In this document: positions 12,031-22,829 of the stretch, piece after piece | Numbering within the stretch: the first letter of the stretch is position 1 | How the letters are laid out: each line of letters starts with the position of its first letter | NCBI GenBank assembly: GCA_021234155.1 | Contig: JAJEKV010000181.1 | Coordinates: forward strand, 372,001 to 436,000 | Direction of reading: 5' to 3' | Source: Isoetes taiwanensis | Lineage: Eukaryota > Streptophyta > Lycopodiopsida > Isoetales > Isoetaceae | DNA length: 64,000 nucleotides | Notes under the pieces: model-generated | Database searches by the model: none | What the model was told of the DNA's origin: nothing | The model's input: the letters and a program-made list of their open reading frames with translations, nothing else | Made by a program: the position numbers and the translations under genes

Positions 12031-12189
12031 TCCTGGGTCCGCCTCCTCGTGAGAAAGTCACGCGAAAGTCCTGGCCCGGGTTCGATTTGGGGAAGGTGGT
12101 CAACATTAAGTTTCCTCCAAGATCCCTCTATTCTATCCCCTCACAAACTTCTACAAAAATTTCAAAGGCTATCATACTTCTTGCATAAA

Positions 12190-12345
12190 GTCCTAGTCAT
12201 CATACCCATGTCACCATCATCATTCAGCCATGTCACCTAAAAATTTGCCAACACTAACAATGAAAAGACCAAAGATGGACATCTTTTTCATTTTTGGCCT
12301 AGTCAAAAGTTGACCTTGCTTACTTGGCATGCCATGTCACCACTC
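12190..12345 (+). repeat. Inverted copy of the 9.83-9.93 kb flank
   Basis: Read on the minus strand this segment gives 'gacatggcatgcc', 'aaggtcaacttttgacta', 'aaagatgtccatctttgg' and 'ttggcaaattttta', matching the plus strand at about 9830-9930. It lies directly inside minisatellite array 2, as its partner lies directly inside array 1, so the two form an extended inverted repeat. Confidence 0.7.
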
Positions 12346-12359
12346 TGGGTGCCTAGGGT

Positions 12360-13755
12360 AAATGTGCTTGAGCCACCTTGGCATGTTGAAGCCTAGATGC
12401 AGAGCTGTTGGAGCCACCTTTGGCATGTTTGTTTGTGGGTGGCATAAAGTTGGAGCCCACGGGCATTATGGAGTCCATGCGGAAGCGTTTGAGCCACCTG
12501 GCATGTTGGAGCCTAGGTGGCATGTTTGAGCCCAACTTGGCATGTTTGAGCCTAGGTGGTATGTGCTGGGAGCCTAGGTGGCATGTTTGAGCCACCTTGG
12601 CATGTTTGAGCCTAGGTGGCATGTTGGTTTCACCTTGCATGTTGGAGCCTAGGTGGCATGTTGGAGCCCACGCGGGTATTTGGAGCCTTCACCTTGGCAA
12701 GCTGGAGCATGGGTAGCATCTTGGAGCCTCACAAGTGGGCACAAGCCTGAGTTCTCTGTTGAGCCTGTGTGGCACAAGCCTGAGTCTAGGTAGTATGTTG
12801 GAGCTAATTTTCATGTGGAGCTACTCTTGGCATGTTTAAGCTACCTTGGCATGTTGGAGCCCACATGGCATGTTGGAGCCTATCTCGCATGTTGGAGCCC
12901 ACGCGGGCATGTTTGAGCCACCTTGACATGTTGGAGCCTAGGTGGTATAAGTGTTGGAGCCCACGGCATGTTTTAGCCACCTTGGCATGTTGGAGCCTAG
13001 GTGGCATGTTGGAGCCCACGTGGCATGCTTCTGAGCCACCTTGGCATGTTGGAGAGAGACCACATGGGCATGTTAAGCCTAGGTGGCATGTTGGAGCCCA
13101 GTGGCATGTTTGAGCTACCTTTGAGATAAGTTTGGAGCCTAGGTGGCATGTTGGAGCCACCTTGGCATGTTGGAGCTCTAAGTGAGCCTCGCATGGCATG
13201 TTTGGAGCCTAGGTGGTGATGTTTGAGCCACTCCAGGAATGTTGGAGCCTAGGGTGGTATGTTTGGAGCCCACGCATATTTGGTTTCACCTTGGCAAGCT
13301 GGAGCATAGGTGGCATGTTGGAGCCCGCTGCGGGTATGCTCTGAGCACGCTGAGCCCAGGGTGCATGCCTGGAGCCATTTCCTTTGTCGCGTTGGAGCCT
13401 AGGTGGCATAAGGGGTTGGAGCCACCTTGGCATGCCTGAGCCTAGGTGGTGAAGCTGCTAGGAGCCACCTTGGCATGTTGGAGCCTAGGTGGCATGTTGA
13501 AGCCCATGTGGCATGTTTGAGCCACCTTGTCAAGTATGTTGGAGCCTAGGTGGCATGTTGGCCTAGGTGGCATGTTGGAGCCACGCATGCTTGAGCCACC
13601 TTGGCATGTTTTTTGAGCCTAGGTAGCATGTTGTTTCACTTGCGCTGTTTGAGCCTAGGTGGCATGTTTGGGCTTCTAACTTGGCGTGATGCTTCTGGGC
13701 TTCCAGGTGGTATGTTGTGAGCCACCTTGGCATGTTGGAGCCTTAGCGAGTCCAA
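12360..13755 (+). repeat. Minisatellite array 2 (forward), ~19-bp unit
   Basis: About 1.4 kb of degenerate tandem units. Three main variants recur: 'ttggagcctaggtggcatg', 'ttgagccaccttggcatg' and 'ttggagcccacg.ggcatg'. The CCACCTT and AGGTGG variants are partly complementary, so neighbouring units can fold on each other. The array has no coding potential despite open frames produced by the repeat. It sits inside the ~800-bp array, replacing the first half of a unit. Confidence 0.9.
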
Positions 13756-16540
13756 CACGCTCACAGAAAGTGAATTGGCCTTAGCGGAGGGTGCGTAATA
13801 CCGCCATGTAGAGGGTTCGCGGTTTCTTTGCCGCGAAAATGACCGCGGTAACTTGGTCCCTACGGTAATTTCGCTTGTTTCGACGACATGGCTAAGTCAA
13901 ATCTCCATTCTCGAGAGCCTTTGTATCGCCTCGCCACAAACACTTGGGTTTCTACACTGGCCGACCGGCAGACACTTTTATGGGTTTGATATTATGTTCT
14001 CCGTGACGTATCTTGAATTTTTTCGAAAGCCCGCCGAAGCAAGTTAATTCAATGGGAGAATTCAACGGCCGGATAGGAAAACCGGTTCGGAAGCGGGAGG
14101 CATTGGCATTTGCCCTCCCGAGGAGCACCGGTAGGAAAGCCCGCCTTCTGCAGAAATCCAAACCCCATTTCACGCTTATTGCTTTTGTTTTCAACTGCGC
14201 CTTCACCATGTCTCTGCGCAACCGACAAAACTGACTCCATAACGCGAACCCGCTAACAACCTGCTAACAACGCACAGGTTTACGCCGCTTTGGAGGCCAT
14301 ACCTAGCCAGATTGGACCAGATCTTGCAATGTCAAGTGAGGTAGTGGGGGCGCTTGACGCTAAGATGGAGCCCTAAAACCTTCTGTAATAGTCACCCTAA
14401 AGGTCCTCTCTCGAGGGTCCTTGGCCACGGACGCAACCCCGCCTATCCCGGACCGGTGATCCGACTCTGGCCAACGGACTCTAAAACATCACATTACCCC
14501 TCGAGACCAAGTTTTGCGGGCGTAAGACCACCGCCCCTGGAAGTCAGCCAAAATAGCCTAAGTGTCCGGGGACGCTCAGAGGAATTGGCCTTAGCTGAGG
14601 GTGCACACGCCATGTAGAGGTGGTTCGTGTTTTGCTACAAAATGATCGCGGTAACTTGGTCCCTAGGGTAATTTCGCTTGCTCGACAACATGGCTTAAGT
14701 CAAATCTCCATTCCTGAGCCTTGTAATCGCCGAACGCATTAAAAACACTTGGTTTCTATACTGGGCCGACTACAAGACACTTTATGAGGGATATGTCTCC
14801 CTGATGCATCTTGAATTTTCTCTTTGAGTCCGCCAAGCAAGTTACTTGAAATGGAGAATTCAATCCACGATAGGAAACTGGTTCTGAAGAGAGGTATTGG
14901 CATTTGCCCTCCCGTGAGGAGCACCGTAGGAAAGTCACTTCTAAATCCAAAGTCCCTACCGCCAGCTTCTATTGCTTCTTGTTTTCAATCAAGTAGCTTC
15001 TCACCATGTCTCTGCGTAACTGAATAAACTCGAGCCTATAACGCGAAACCCTACAATAACCTAGCAATGCACAGGTTTACGCTTTGGAGGCCATAATACC
15101 CTAAGCCATTGGACCGTGATCTTGCAATAAATGTCATGAGGTAGTGGGGCTGCTTGACGTGCGCCGTAAGATGGAGCCCTAAAACCTTCCCTGTATTAGT
15201 TCGTCCTTAAAGGTCCTCTCCGGAGGGTCCTGGCCACGGACGGGAATCCGCCCCATCCTGAAACCGGATCCGGGACTCTACTGAACGATTCCGAACATCG
15301 ACATTACCCTCGAGACCAAGTTTTGTGGCGTAAGACCACCGCCTCCCGAAGCCAAAATAGCTCATGTCCAACACGCTCAGAGGAATTGGCCTTAGCTGAG
15401 GGTGCGTAACACGCCATGTAGAGGGTTCGCGGTTTCTTTTGTCAAGTAAAATGATCGTGTAACTTGTCCCTAGGGTAATTTCGCTGTTTCTATTAACATG
15501 GCGGTAAGTCAAATCTCCATTCCTCGAGCCTTTTGTATCACTAACGACAAAAACACTTGGGTTTCTACACTCATTTACTCACAAGACACTTTAAGTGAGG
15601 GATATGGGCTCCTCCTGGACAGATCTTGAATTTCTTGAGCCCGCCAAGCAAGTTACTTGAATGGAGAATTCAATGGTTCGATAGGGAAACCGGTTCTCGA
15701 AGAGAGGTATTGGTGACGGCTCCCAGAGCACCGGGTAGGAAAGCCCCCGCCTTCTAGTAAAATCCAAAACCCCATTTCGACAGCTTTATTGCTTTTGTTT
15801 TCAATCGCAGTTTCCACCATGTCTCAAGTGCAATCGAATAAACTCTCACCTCCATAACGTGAAACCCTACACACCTAGCAACCACGGTTTACGCTGGAGG
15901 CCATACCCCAGCCGTGATTGGACCGTGATCTTGCAATACCGTCATGAGGTAGTGGGAGGGCGTGCTGACTTTAAGACTGAGCCCTAAAAAACCTTCCGTA
16001 GTTGTGTTCGGGTCCCAAAGGTCCTATCCGGAGGGTCCTTACACGGACGCAGCAACTCTCCCACCCTTTAACCTGATCTCACTCGCTAACGCACCCGTAA
16101 ACATCGAGCATACTCCCGAGACTAAGTTTCGTAAGCGTAAGACCACCCTCGCTTCCTCGAAGTTTCTGCTAAAGCAAATTTCGCGTCCAACACGCTCGTG
16201 AGTGAATTGGCCTTTAGCGGAGGCACACGCCATGTAGGTTCTGTTTCTTTTTGCTGCAAAATTGACCGCGGTAACTTGGTCCCTAGGTAATTTCGCTTAT
16301 TTCGACGATATGTATGGCCAAATCTCCATTCCAGCCTTTGTAATCGCCTGAATCCATTAAAACACTTAGCTCACCTGGCCGACCGCTAGACACTTTGCGT
16401 TTGATTATATGTTCTCCCGAAAGGCACAAATCAACGGCTGTAAATCCAACCACCTTATTGCGGAAACCCGGCCTTGGGAAGGGAGGCATCGCATTTGCCC
16501 TCCCCGGAGGAGCAATGGTAGGAAAGCCTCATTTCTGTGA
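13755..16540. repeat. Tandem array of ~800-bp units (U2 partial, U3, U4, U5)
   Basis: U2 begins mid-unit at about 13755 ('tccaacacgctcacag') and ends near 14150. U3 is about 14150-14940, U4 about 14940-15745 and U5 about 15745-16540. Each complete unit repeats the same landmarks: 'accatgtctctgcg', 'gtttacgc', 'ggaggccat', 'gtcatgaggtagtggg', 'ggtcctctc', 'gaccaagttttg', 'cgtaagaccaccgcc', 'gcggtaacttggtcccta', 'aatctccattc', 'aagcaagttacttgaa', 'gcatttgccctcc' and 'gagcaccg'. Copies differ by many small indels. The function is unknown; LTR arrays, satellite DNA or the inner part of a larger element are possible. Confidence 0.88.
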
Positions 16541-16544
16541 ATCT

Positions 16545-17390
16545 TGAACTGGCTCGGGTCCGCCACCTAGGCTATAACATGCCACTGGCTCTAACATGCC
16601 ACGTGATTCCAACATGCCACGAGGCTCCAACATTGTTGGTCTAACGTACACGAAGGTTCAAGCATGCTGCTGCGGCTCAAATATGCCACCTAGGCTCCAA
16701 CATGCCACTGGGGCTCAAATACGCCACGTAGGCTCCAACATGCCAATCCAGGCCCAACATGCCCTCAGGAGCTCCAGCATGCCACCCAGGGCCCAACGCG
16801 CCACCCATAGGTTCTTCCTGGGAACCCCGCCACCTAGGCTCAAGCTGCCAAGGTGGCTCAAATATGCCGCCAGAGGCTCCAACATGCCAATGAGGTTCCA
16901 ACATGCCACCTAGTGCTCCAACATGCCACGGGCTCCAACATGCCACCCAGCATGCCACTCCAGGCCCAACACATGCCACCCAGGCTCCAACATGCCACGC
17001 GCGAGCTCCAACATGCTGCTGGCTCCAACGCGTCACCTAGGTTCAAGCACGCCAAGGTGTCAAATATGCCACCTAGGCTCCAACATGCTACCAAGGCTTC
17101 AACATGCCAATGAGGCTCTAACATGCCAGCATGCCACCTAGGCCCAACATGCCACGGAGCCCGCGCAACAACATGCCACATAGGCCCAACATGCCAAGTT
17201 GGCCCAACGTACACCTGTGGGCTCAAGCATGCCAACGCGGGCTCAAATATGCCACCATCGTACCCAACATGCCACGTAGGGCCGCAACATGCCACCCGGC
17301 TCCAAATACGCCACGCGGAGCTCTAACATGACACCTAGGCCTGGGGATGCCACCTACGCCCAACATGCCACTCCAACGCATGAATGATCA
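16545..17390 (-). repeat. Minisatellite array 3 (reverse orientation)
   Basis: About 850 bp of tandem 'aggctccaacatgccacct' type units, the reverse complement of the unit in array 2. Variants include 'ggctcaaatatgccacc' and 'ggcccaacatgccac'. It abuts the end of U5 near 16540, so the ~800-bp array is bracketed by the same minisatellite in opposite orientations. Confidence 0.9.
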
Positions 17391-17394
17391 AGGC

Positions 17395-17625
17395 AAGATA
17401 TGAATGACATGACATGGACTTGATGATGTTAGGATATTGTTAGGATTTTGCGGGTCCTATGACATTAATGTTTATGGATTTGTTGCAGCCGGGTCCTGCA
17501 CTCACAAGGAATACAAATCAAATTTGATGGTTTTGTTATGCAAAATAGGCGCGGCAATTGAAGTGGTAGTTGAAGTGAGATTTGTCTTGCATGGGAATAC
17601 TAGTATAAGGATACGTGATCGCACG
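17395..17625. other. Unassigned spacer
   Basis: Short stretch between minisatellite array 3 and the ~165-bp repeats. It holds no recognised gene. The start, with 'gaatgatcaaggcaagatatgaatgacatg', loosely resembles the non-repetitive flank of the other minisatellite arrays, but the match is weak. Confidence 0.4.
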
Positions 17626-18112
17626 CGCATCACATGTAGCAAATCAAGTACCGGCCCTACCACTATAAAGACCCGCGGATATGGAAGGATAGGACATGTA
17701 GAGAATCAAGTATTCTTTCCTACTTATAAAGACATGTGACAATAGAAGTATTATACATGTCGAATTCATGTATTCTTTCCTACAATGCCTTAGCAAATAA
17801 AGTAATTGGCCCTACTACTATAAAGACATGTGACATGGAAGCATACGCATATGTAGAGAATCAAGTATTCCTTCCATTTCCTATAAAGACATGTGACAAT
17901 AGAAGCATTACACACATGTCGTAATTCATGTATTATTTCCTACAATGCCTTAGCAAATAAAGTACTGCCCCTACTACTATAAAGACATGTGAATGGAAGT
18001 ATAGGACATGTAGAGAATCAAATATTCTTTCCTACATCTATAAAGACATGTGACAATAGAATTATTAGGACATGTAGAAATTAAGTATTCTTTTCCTACG
18101 GTGGATTGTATT
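17626..18112. repeat. Tandem repeat, ~165-bp unit with ~75-bp subunits
   Basis: Three consecutive units (starting near 17640, 17805 and 17970) repeat 'ccctac.actataaagac', 'acatgtagagaatcaa', 'tattctttcctac' and 'ccttagcaaataaagta'. Each unit is itself made of two related halves, since 'ataaagacatgtgacaatag' recurs between the main blocks. Non-coding. Confidence 0.85.
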
Positions 18113-18299
18113 ATAAAATGACATGTCAAAATAGAAGAAACTACAAAACAACAAAGGATGTTTTAGTTCATCAAAAAGAACACCACATCTAACAAAACTA
18201 TACCTCCACAAATCCACATGTAGGATTCTTTTGAAAATGTGACATGTAGACCTACCAAAACCGGACATGTTTTCAATAAAGGACCAAAACCGTGGAGCG

Positions 18300-19440
18300 G
18301 CACACATCCTAATGCCTCCCTTTTCTCAAGGGGTTGTAAGCCGCTTGGGAGACTGCGGCGACTTTGTTTCCGCTCCATCCGATAGCCCACACAGATCCTA
18401 CCAGCCGGTGAATCCCTTTGGGTGATGGCCAGCGATTGTCCTCGGTTCTTCTCTCGCTGGGTTCATCTATATTGATGCAATAGTCGATGCATGCAGCAGC
18501 CCGGTGCTCACAAGATCCGCATGGTATAATGAGACAAGATTGCTGGATATGGAATGAGTTTAGATTGAAGTTCCTCCTCCGCTTGGACTGGTGGCATTTG
18601 GGAAAAGCAGTCACTACTCTTCCTCCACATTCACAAGGCATGGCCCCACCGGGTGGTTCATGGCAAGATAAGGAGGAGCACCGTGCACCTTCATGTATGT
18701 GGTCCCGCTCGGCCCCGGCGCTCCATCACCAAAGAAGTGGTCTTAGTTATCCCCGGCCTCATCGAAAGCGCCCCATGATGGGTGTGAGATAAATTACTCC
18801 ATCCTAAGCTATCTATCTTGTGGTATGTGATCATTCATAGATGTGTGTGGGGTAAACACTATTGTTCATAGATTTCGCCTAGAAGTCTCTGCGGATCCGG
18901 CCTCTTTGCATGCAGAGGAATGAGACAATTGAGCATTGCTTTTTCTTGTGTCACCATGTTCGACTTGCTTCAATGCTTGGCATTGGCTTTTGAGCCTTTT
19001 CCATTGTGATTTGAATAGTCAAGAGGGTCCTATTGTCGGCCTATCCTAGTTCTGGGACAGTCTTTCGCATACACAAGTGCTTAGTGATGCTCAGAAGGCT
19101 CCATTGTAAAGGCGTGAGGTGCACTTCCTATCTTCAAGGGACATGTTTTTCTATTACGCAGTGCCAGTGATGCTCGGGGAGTCGTGATTTAATGGCGATA
19201 AGTGTTCTTTTCCTTAAAGGATGACATCAAGTGTCATTTGGGATGTATATTCTTCGTGATTCAGCTTACTCATAGCAAATTGTGCTCGTGGTGATATGTA
19301 TTTCCGCTTCGTAAGTTATGTATGTGGTGGGTAGTGTTGCTCTAAAGGGACATCTTCTCCACTAGGTTTTGAGTCCCCCATGTACTTTTTGTCTTCTTTG
19401 AGTAATAAAGGTCCAAGCTAATCAAAAACTAGAAAACAAC
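18300..19440 (+). mobile_element. LINE-d: 3' fragment of an L1-like element
   Basis: At 18898-18960 the plus strand reads 'RPLCMQRNETIEHC' followed by 'FFLCHHV', the cysteine/histidine zinc-binding region (zf-RVT) after the reverse transcriptase of plant LINEs. Just upstream 'CGVNTIVHRFRL' resembles 'RVNVLVHRF' in LINE-b. The 3' part includes 'gagtaataaaggtccaagct', a typical LINE 3' end with a polyadenylation-like AATAAA, but no long poly(A). The upstream part (18300-18800) lies where the RT C-terminus would be and is badly decayed. Confidence 0.6.
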
Positions 19441-20385
19441 TAGTTCAGGCAATGAACTCCTACTAGGCAGCTCAGCTACATCACCAATCCATCATAGGCC
19501 TTATCATTCCAGACGACGGCAATCTAAAGACAAGACATCCTACTAAGGTCCATAAGTCACTTGACTTTAATAATTAGTTATAGTACCGGGTCATACGTAT
19601 TCTTTAGATCTCGCATATTCTACCTAAGGTCTATTCTCTAGAAATATTATCCTATACGCACTTTTCTAAGCTTTCCATTTGGTAACCGCATACCCGCTAT
19701 CTGCATTTTATAATTCTTTTTTGGTCCAAATTTCTTTTATCTTGCAAACAAACTTTTTCTTTATCTTCATTGTCTAATTTGCATGCACCTTCCTTTTTGC
19801 ATGTCTTCATGCAGTGCATGGATATATTAACCTTTGAAGTACAAAAAACTATAAAAACAACATTGCTATTTCAAATTTATCCTTTGTATTTTTAAGTCAC
19901 CATTTATTATCCATCTTTACATGGTTCTCTTAATGGTGATATTGGATGGTTTCCATACCTACTTTTCGCTTAACCCGAAAGTGTTGCTTTTTCCCAACAA
20001 CACCCCATTTCCTTTCCTTTGTGGTAGAAACTTTTTACATGGCGGTTTTAATTTTTGTCCGAGAAAATGTCCAATCGACCGTCCTCCATCAAATGAAACC
20101 TATTGTTTATCGTCTTTAACAACTTTCTTTATGTTATTTTTACAGAAATAAGCTATAAACTGCTTTTGCCATCCCCGACCCATAGCAAAACAAAGATTTC
20201 AAATATATTATGAGCTCAAAAAACTTTTTTCCATGTATTTATAGCCAAAATCCGACACATAAGCTCCTATTTTCGCTCACATGATGAACATAAGCCTGAT
20301 ACTTTAGTCATTTATAATGATCTATCATTTATGTATTCTATACTCTATGTCATCACCGATAACTGTGGATATTTAGTGAAAATAT
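19440..20385. other. Unassigned AT-rich region
   Basis: No coding or repeat identity recognised. The open frame near 19921-20151 is short and has no family resemblance. Confidence 0.4.
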
Positions 20386-20387
20386 GT

Positions 20388-20480
20388 AGCATAATAACAG
20401 GGTTTTCTTTTGTGTTTTTGTACGCTTTCACTAAGGTTTTCCCATAGATTTCGGGTGGATGTATTCAAATGGATGTACTA
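20388..20480. repeat. Dispersed repeat, copy 1 (partner at 48983-49092)
   Basis: The segment with 'atatgtagcataataacagg', 'cttttgtgtttttgtacg' and 'gacgtactaatgc'-like words is shared in the same orientation and order with 48983-49092. Similarity fades on both sides. Identity unknown. Confidence 0.7.
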
Positions 20481-20524
20481 ATGCGCATATTCATTTCGGT
20501 TATTGATTTTAACCTTTTTTTTCA

Positions 20525-21035
20525 ATGGTCAACAACCAATGGCTCACATAAATAAAAGCCTCTTTTTTGCAGTGGTGGTGCATACACAGTCATCAACCAA
20601 ATGGCTCACAACCAAAAAGCCTCAGGTGTGTGTGGTGCATAATGGGCACATGAAGGCTTGAACGCTTACGAAGGGCGCATGTAGTGCGCTTTCCCTACTG
20701 CAATATATATTTCTTATCATAACTTTTGGATCCAGAGCTCATGATGATTTCTCTCCCGAGATCTTTTGATAGTGTATGATATGGATATGTTTGGTTGTTA
20801 TCTATTAAAACAGCAAATTTTTCGGCCGGGTTGGGCACATGAAGGGCTTGAAGGGCGCATGTAGTGCAAGCTTCACTTAAGCAAATACATTCTCGTGATC
20901 ATAACTTTGATCCAGAAATTGCTTCCGCATGATTTTTATTATGCTGCTTTCTCTCCTAGATCTTTTGATAGTGTATGATATGATATGTTTGGTTGCTATC
21001 TATGCTAAAACAACAATTTCGGCCGGGCCTTGGTA
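20525..21035. repeat. Local tandem duplications (~60 bp and ~190 bp units)
   Basis: A ~60-bp pair (20528-20585 and 20592-20645) shares 'tcaacaacca.atggctcaca' and 'aaaagcctc'. A second pair of about 190 bp (20644-20833 and 20834-21030) shares 'gggcacatgaagg.cttgaa', 'gcgcatgtagtgc', 'cataacttt.gatccag', 'gatcttttgatagtgtatga' and 'ttcggccggg'. Non-coding. Confidence 0.85.
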
Positions 21036-21639
21036 GGCTTTCACATCCTACCAAATTTCGACACATGTGGATTGGCGCTTATTGATATTGTTTTATGGCT
21101 CATTCCAAATGAAGCTTGCAAAAATTACCATGCTTTTTAGATTTTTGGAGGCGCTATTGCTAAATTCCAGGCTTATAGATCCTTGTGCTACAAGCGTAAA
21201 GTTTCCTCTACTCTTTGGTTTCTCACCACAAGAATCCATTAGCCGGCCAAAGGCCGTTAAATTCCAGCTTGAAAAATATTTGTGTATGGGTGTTGCAAAC
21301 TTTATGACTTCGTGACACCGGCTTCATTCCTTATGGTAAGTTTTACTTATGTTCTATTTGTTTTATTGTGATGTTCAAATTCAAAAAGCTACGGTGATGA
21401 AAGCCTCAAATGAATTTAGTGGTTTTCTCCTTTCGGGTTTGAATTCTAAAAATTTTTTATCACAAGGGGGAGGGATGAGGTTCCTAAGGCCCGAAGGGCC
21501 AAAATTTTTTGCAACACAAAACCATTAACATCCAACATATAAAAATTAAATCTCCCAACACATAACAATTCTGCACCGCTAATTTATGAAACCAACAAAG
21601 CCACCAAATATACAAAACAAAGTAGTTGAGGGTGGGTTC

Positions 21640-22205
21640 AAAGAGAATAAGGCATCGGGCTGAGAAGAGTGAAGCTACCATGAAACGCCGATGAAGAACT
21701 CCGCACAAGTAGCAAACGCCAACCCGGCTATTAATCCACCTGTAAACGCGCATGCAATGCATGCATGCACGCATGGTCAGATGCATGCTCGCTCTTGAGT
21801 TAAGAATCGCGACGCCGCTACGTAATTCCATCTACATTCTGCACACTCAGCATGAAACCAACAGCTCAATACCAAAGGACTTCCTTAACAAATCCAGGGA
21901 CCAGGACGAAGGTCACAGATGAAGGCTAAAGGCCGTAAAGCGATGTTAGAAAGCAACGCCCAATTAGCCAAAACCAGCAGAAGAAGCCCTCCCCGCCTCG
22001 AAACAAATCAAAGGAGAATAAGGTACCGCTGAAAGAGAAGAGGAAGCTGCTCTCAGAAACGCCGGCGAAGAACTCGGGCAATAAGCAGCAAACGCTTCAA
22101 CTCGGCGAACGCCTAAACGCGATGCGATGGTATGCATGCTTACGTGCAATGCATGCATGCTCGCTCTTGAGCAGAATTCGGCTTCCGCCACGCTGGTCGA
22201 TTTAT
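21640..22205. repeat. Internal duplication inside the TIR element
   Basis: Two copies of about 180 bp, 21655-21835 and 22020-22200, share 'gaagaactc', 'agcaaacgc', 'gcaatgcatgcatgc', 'tgcatgctcgctcttgag' and the surrounding order. Each holds a GCATGC-rich tract. The spacer between them (21840-22015) is unassigned. Confidence 0.8.
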
Positions 22206-22256
22206 TGCTCAATAATATAATACCATTGACATATCACCAACATATAATTGAATATT

Positions 22257-22665
22257 GACATTATTTGGTCATTGCAATATTGGTTCAATTATTTAAATTG
22301 TAACTTCTAAATCTCCTTTGGCCTCGCTGGGCATAATATCTCACACCAGTGACGAGGGGCAAAATGAGAGCTCCCTATAATTGTGATATTTTGACGCATT
22401 TAAATCAACACCATATAGTATTCTTGAAATCTATAGTATTTTGCTTAATCTTGTTATACGCAAGATAGCAAATTTTGTACTTGCATACCCCAGCCAAACG
22501 AGGAACTTTACGCATCTGCAGATTAAGGAATATAAGAATATGCCTATCCAATGTACTGCTGTCTCTGAGTCACCCCTCGTGAATATGCACCCAAAACCAA
22601 AGGGGGTTTAAGGGGATTTAATTAAATGTGTTGGACCCGCAATGGTTGTGTTAATTAATGTCAAT
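22257..22665. mobile_element. Nested MITE-like inverted-repeat unit, copy 1
   Basis: The ends of this segment are imperfect inverted repeats: the right end (22565-22665), read on the minus strand, gives 'aaaccccctttggttttggg' and 'tgcatattcacgagggg', and the left end (22257-22360) gives 'aaatctcctttggcctcgct' and 'gcataatatctcac'. A related copy lies at 51418-51730. It sits in the right half of the larger TIR element, so it probably inserted there. No coding capacity. Confidence 0.6.
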
Positions 22666-22829
22666 GGTAGTTAAGTGTGTTGGGTTGTTAATGTCAATGG
22701 TTGTTATGTGTTGGGAGATTTAATTTTTATATGTTGGATGTTAATGGTTTCAGGTTGCAAAATTTTTTGCCCCTTTCGGGCCTTAGGACGCCATCCCTCC
22801 CCTGTGATAAAAATTTTAGAATTCAATAG

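Larger units (their letters stand above)
21439..22826. mobile_element. Terminal-inverted-repeat DNA element (non-autonomous)
   Basis: Two ~130-bp inverted repeats face each other: left 21439-21570 and right 22698-22826. Shared words (left strand) are 'gaattctaaaa', 'agggagggat', 'cctaaggcccgaa', 'caaaattttttgcaac', 'accattaacatccaacatat' and 'tctcccaacacataacaa'. The ~1.1-kb interior encodes no transposase, so it would need one in trans. Long TIRs and small size suggest a Mutator-like or MITE-type element, but the class is not settled because I could not define a target-site duplication: the flanking AT-rich bases are themselves symmetric. Confidence 0.85.

Noticed and set aside
12353-13439. 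Open frames of 60-130 codons with Met/Pro/His-rich repeats on both strands
   Set aside because: They are by-products of the ~19-bp minisatellite, which translates into repeats in several frames.
16596-17331. Trp/His/Gly-rich or Met/Pro-rich open frames up to 145 codons
   Set aside because: Same minisatellite in reverse orientation; no independent coding signal.
18309-18641. A 110-codon minus-strand open frame
   Set aside because: It lies antisense to the LINE-d fragment and shows no domain, so it is taken as a shadow frame.
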